This document shows, one piece after another, positions 61,564 through 64,000 of a stretch of DNA of 64,000 nucleotides. The stretch comes from Candidatus Zixiibacteriota bacterium (GTDB lineage Bacteria; Zixibacteria; MSB-5A5; GN15; FEB-12). The notes under the pieces are model-generated. The model saw nothing but the letters and a program-made list of their open reading frames with translations, was not told the DNA's origin and did not search any database. The translations under genes were made by a program, and so were the position numbers. Location: NCBI GenBank assembly GCA_034439475.1, contig JAWXAN010000007.1, forward strand, positions 1 through 64,000, in the 5' to 3' direction. Within the stretch, counting starts at the first letter, position 1. Each line of letters begins with the position of its first letter.

Positions 61564-62466
61564 ATGATCGCGAAAAAAAAGACAGGCAAACTGAAGGTAG
61601 CACAAGCGCTAATTGTACTCTTGAGCGTCTGCGGCATTCAGGCCTTTGCTCTCGATACGGAAAAAGCCAAAGAATCATTTAACAAGGGTGTGACCGCCTC
61701 TCAGGCTGGAAATACTGACGAAGCGATTGTTGCTTACAACGCGGCCATTACCTTTGATCCTAATTATGTCGATTCTTATTTGAATTTGGGCACGATTTAT
61801 TTTGAGCAGCAGAAATTTGAAGAAGCGCTTACGCAATTTAAGACAGCAGCCGCGAAGGCTCCTGAAAATAAGGACGCCTTCGCAAATCTCGGCCGGGTTC
61901 AACTCAAATTGAAAAATTTTACCGAAGCTGAGGCCTCGCTGACCAAGGCGATCTCGATTGACAATAAGGACGGTTCGCTTTACAAGGATCTCGGCAAGAT
62001 ATATGGAGAAGCCAAGAATTATCCTAAAATCATCGAGACAATGAACAGCGCTCATGAACTCGGAGCGGGTGATGACATCACCTATGTTCTGCTTGGGAAT
62101 GCATACGAGAAAACGAACAAAAGCCAGGAGGCGATTGCAGCGTATCACAAATCAATTGAAGTGGAGAAGAAAAACTATAATGCCCATTTTGCGCTGGGTC
62201 AGATTTATATGAACCAGGAGAAATTTCAGCAAGCCGCGACCGAATTTAAGGCTGCCTTAGAGGCCGCCCCGTCCAAGTATCGCGCGGCGTATAATTATGC
62301 AACGGCAACGGAAAGTTTCAGCCAAGATGATTATGCGGGCAATATCGCAAACTGGGAGGCTTTTGTTCGGGTGGCAAAAAATAACCCGAAAGCAAACAAG
62401 GATATTGCAGTAGCACAGCAGCATATCAAAGACCTTCAGGCCGCGATAGCGCAAGTCGGCGAATAA
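61564..62466 (+). CDS. Exported tetratricopeptide-repeat protein
   Basis: The 300-residue protein has a signal peptide (AQALIVLLSVCGIQAFA) followed by six or so consecutive TPR units (for example AIVAYNAAITFDPNYVDSYL, FEEALTQFKTAAAKAPENKD and QAATEFKAALEAAPSKYRAA). It probably scaffolds a periplasmic or outer-membrane complex. I took the ATG at 61564 with AAGGAGAT just upstream; a TTG at 61549 lies before that site. It ends at a bidirectional terminator. TPR proteins are too general to give a more specific role. Confidence 0.9.
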   Translation: MIAKKKTGKLKVAQALIVLLSVCGIQAFALDTEKAKESFNKGVTASQAGNTDEAIVAYNAAITFDPNYVDSYLNLGTIYFEQQKFEEALTQFKTAAAKAPENKDAFANLGRVQLKLKNFTEAEASLTKAISIDNKDGSLYKDLGKIYGEAKNYPKIIETMNSAHELGAGDDITYVLLGNAYEKTNKSQEAIAAYHKSIEVEKKNYNAHFALGQIYMNQEKFQQAATEFKAALEAAPSKYRAAYNYATATESFSQDDYAGNIANWEAFVRVAKNNPKANKDIAVAQQHIKDLQAAIAQVGE

Positions 62467-62487
62467 AAGTACAGACAGTTGTGAAAT

Positions 62488-62516
62488 AAAAAAGCCCGAA
62501 TGATTCGGGCTTTTTT
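62488..62516 (+). terminator. Bidirectional rho-independent terminator
   Basis: GCCCGAA (62494-62500) and TTCGGGC (62504-62510) form a perfect 7-bp stem with a TGA loop, flanked by six A and six T. It lies between the convergent TPR and three-repeat genes. Confidence 0.93.
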
Positions 62517-62543
62517 ATTAATCGTATTTACAGGTGTTCGGGT

Positions 62544-63797
62544 TTAGTTTGATAACTCAAGCTTTTTGAATTCTTCCCAATCGACACGAATATTTTCACC
62601 GTCTGACAGGGTTATAAATATCCCCTTGTTGCTATCGTCGACATCGTTGCTTCCGCGGAGATCAAGCGTCCGGCCGTCGCGAAGTGTCACCAGCGATGAG
62701 CGGTAGCTTTTCTTCTCAATGGATTTAATCAGACCAAATTCGACATCGTAGCTGACATTGCGTGTGTCACCGTCAAGAATTTCCCATGAGTGGGTTTCAT
62801 CGTTATCCCATCGGATTGTCCCAGTATATGTGTCGCCGTCCTCGGTTGTTACGGTCCCGCTGAGGGCTTTGCCGCCATCAAAAGTGTTATAGCTAATGGT
62901 GCTCGGCGCGGGCTTCAAAGTCAGCTTCTCGAATTCACTCCATTCAATAGTGACCTGGCCGAATCCGGGATCGGATACAATTATCCCTCGGTTGCCGTCA
63001 TCGATGTCATTTGAGTTGCGGAGCAGGACTTCTTCTCCTCCGGTGAGGATTAACTGAGCGCCATTTGAGCTATAGCGTTTGATGGATGCGATTTTGTCAA
63101 AGCGAATCTTGCGGGTCCGCCCTTTATTTTCGCCGTCGAGAACATCGGTTGTAAATATCTCGTCCACATCCCAGCAGATGAAACCGGTGAACTCTTCGCC
63201 CCGTCTGGTTGTCGCGGTTCCGTAGAGACGCTGGCCAAATGTAGAGACCTGGTCACCGTTGGTTGCTGAAAACTCGATGCTCTTGATATCATCCCATGTG
63301 AACTCAGTCTCGCCATTGCTTGGATCTTCAATTACAATCTCCCTGATATGCGAGCCAATATCAGACGAGCCGCCGACCATTTCTACTTCGATACCGGATT
63401 TCAATAAGAGTCGCACACGATCATCGTCGACGACCTCGAGGGATTGCAGATGTCCAAAGCGAATTCCGGATTCGGCGCTTGTCGGCCACTCATCCCAGTT
63501 ATCATGATCGTTGACTTTGATACCGAATAGAGTAACTGAGCCGTTGTTTCGGTCACCATATTTTTTGCGGTTTGATTTCGAGCTTTCGTTGAGTTGACGG
63601 CGTGTTATCTCTTTGGTTCCATTGAGAATGTCGATCCAAGATCCCTCGTTTTTATCCCATCGAATAAGCCCTTCGAATGTGTCGCCATCGACTGTCGTGA
63701 GTTTTCCGTGAATACGGTCCTCGTTCTCGGCTTGAGCAAGGCGAGCCGCAAAGAGCAAAGCTATAGTGAGAAATATAATATGTTTTGAAATCTTCAT
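62544..63797 (-). CDS. Secreted protein with three internal repeats
   Basis: The 417-residue protein has a signal peptide (IIFLTIALLFAARLAQA) and three tandem units of about 125 residues. Each begins G(K/T)xTTxxGDTFxGxIRWD, continues with a WEILDG-type segment and an I(K/A)SI strand, and ends with a NDIDDxNxGI motif and IEWSEFEKL. The units are beta-rich with regular Asp/Gly turns. I recognise no named family. It is exported, probably soluble in the periplasm or at the surface. The unit boundaries fall near residues 30, 188 and 310. It faces the TPR gene across a bidirectional terminator. Confidence 0.8.
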   Translation of the reverse strand: MKISKHIIFLTIALLFAARLAQAENEDRIHGKLTTVDGDTFEGLIRWDKNEGSWIDILNGTKEITRRQLNESSKSNRKKYGDRNNGSVTLFGIKVNDHDNWDEWPTSAESGIRFGHLQSLEVVDDDRVRLLLKSGIEVEMVGGSSDIGSHIREIVIEDPSNGETEFTWDDIKSIEFSATNGDQVSTFGQRLYGTATTRRGEEFTGFICWDVDEIFTTDVLDGENKGRTRKIRFDKIASIKRYSSNGAQLILTGGEEVLLRNSNDIDDGNRGIIVSDPGFGQVTIEWSEFEKLTLKPAPSTISYNTFDGGKALSGTVTTEDGDTYTGTIRWDNDETHSWEILDGDTRNVSYDVEFGLIKSIEKKSYRSSLVTLRDGRTLDLRGSNDVDDSNKGIFITLSDGENIRVDWEEFKKLELSN

Positions 63798-63914
63798 AAA
63801 TCCTTCCCGGTTATTTCATACTTCACAGCTGTGCATACGAAAATTAATATCAAATTGTTGCACAAGAGACAAGTCCGGCTTCAATTAGATATGTAAGGAA
63901 AGAACCTGAGAAAT

Positions 63915-64000
63915 CTACTTTAAAAGGAGCATTTTATTGACGAAAGAAAGGCCGTCGGTCTGAAGTCTATAAAAATAGACTCCGGAAGGCGCAGGCCGAT
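63915..64000 (-). CDS. C-terminus of a sorting-domain (type IX secreted) protein, partial
   Basis: Reading the minus strand from the window edge to the TAG at 63917-63915 gives PSGVYFYRLQTDGLSFVNK, then MLLLK. This is the typical end of a Por-secretion type A sorting domain, closely matching the end of the M6 protease at 10452. The rest of the gene lies beyond the window. Confidence 0.75.
   Translation of the reverse strand, partial: RPAPSGVYFYRLQTDGLSFVNKMLLLK

Noticed and set aside
1-64000. CRISPR arrays, rRNA, tRNA, insertion sequences or prophage
   Set aside because: No regularly spaced direct repeats, cloverleaf-like segments, transposase or phage structural genes were found by reading; the repeats present are scattered palindromes.

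Overview
Overall character. Most of this window reads as a moderate-GC genome of an uncultured FCB-group (Fibrobacteres-Chlorobi-Bacteroidetes) bacterium, most like candidate phylum Zixibacteria. The reasons are dockerin-like tandem repeats (DISDLTxLIxYLF) at the C-terminus of secreted proteins, Por-secretion-type C-terminal sorting domains (NYPNPFNPST and SGVYFYRL), many signal-peptide and lipobox proteins, Omp85 and PorV-like barrels, and a compact type IV filament operon. The phylum call is an inference from these traits. I see no rRNA, tRNA, CRISPR array, insertion sequence or prophage.

Layout. 1-1554 is a visibly AT-rich cassette: the last codons of an XRE-type regulator, a membrane protein and a helical protein. 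It abuts a truncated FG-GAP/dockerin secreted protein (1623-2132) and is either a transferred segment or an assembly join. 2255-6832 (minus) is a small bacterial-microcompartment locus: WYL regulator, one BMC-H shell protein, a CoA-acylating aldehyde dehydrogenase and leucyl aminopeptidase. 7061-12200 (plus) is an envelope/secretion operon: large lipoprotein, PorV-like barrel and M6 protease with sorting domain. 12294-16609 (minus) holds a zinc-ribbon protein, an MXAN_6640-like protease with dockerin and an Omp85 protein. 16788-24644 (plus) is an eight-gene type IV filament/type II secretion operon (GspE, GspF, two pilins, fused PilM-PilN, PilO, PilP, secretin); its prepilin peptidase lies at 42425.

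24645-27863 (minus) carries a MauE/DoxX protein, a rhodanese, a ZIP transporter, a 57-aa protein and a coiled-coil/HTH pair. 28249-33354 is a glycan operon (flippase-like protein, GT4, DUF2723 GT-C protein). 33496-37774 is nusB with the riboflavin genes, ribDE-BA being under an FMN riboswitch (37848-37968) and ribE fused to ribBA. 39238-49745 (minus) is a long housekeeping run: hrcA-grpE-dnaK-dnaJ-prmA-rsmE-pilD-histidine kinase-efp-rnhC. typA follows at 49980.

51943-57209 is an envelope/regulatory region: a charged secreted protein, a DUF4384 protein, an FN3 lipoprotein, an NtrC-family response regulator and a small barrel. Between the regulator and the lipoprotein lie two TGCAC-N7-GTGCA dyads exactly 32 bp apart, laid out like the glnA NtrC enhancer. 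57664-64000 holds an M14 carboxypeptidase with dockerin, purD, a TPR protein, a three-repeat secreted protein and the C-terminus of another sorting-domain protein running off the window.

Intergenic spaces at 2.0, 28, 34.6, 39.1 and 57.5 kb hold several families of short dispersed palindromic repeats. Two of these places have the same modular order. The items I would follow first are the NtrC-like enhancer pair, the microcompartment locus, the composite repeats, the RibE-RibBA fusion and the AT-rich cassette.
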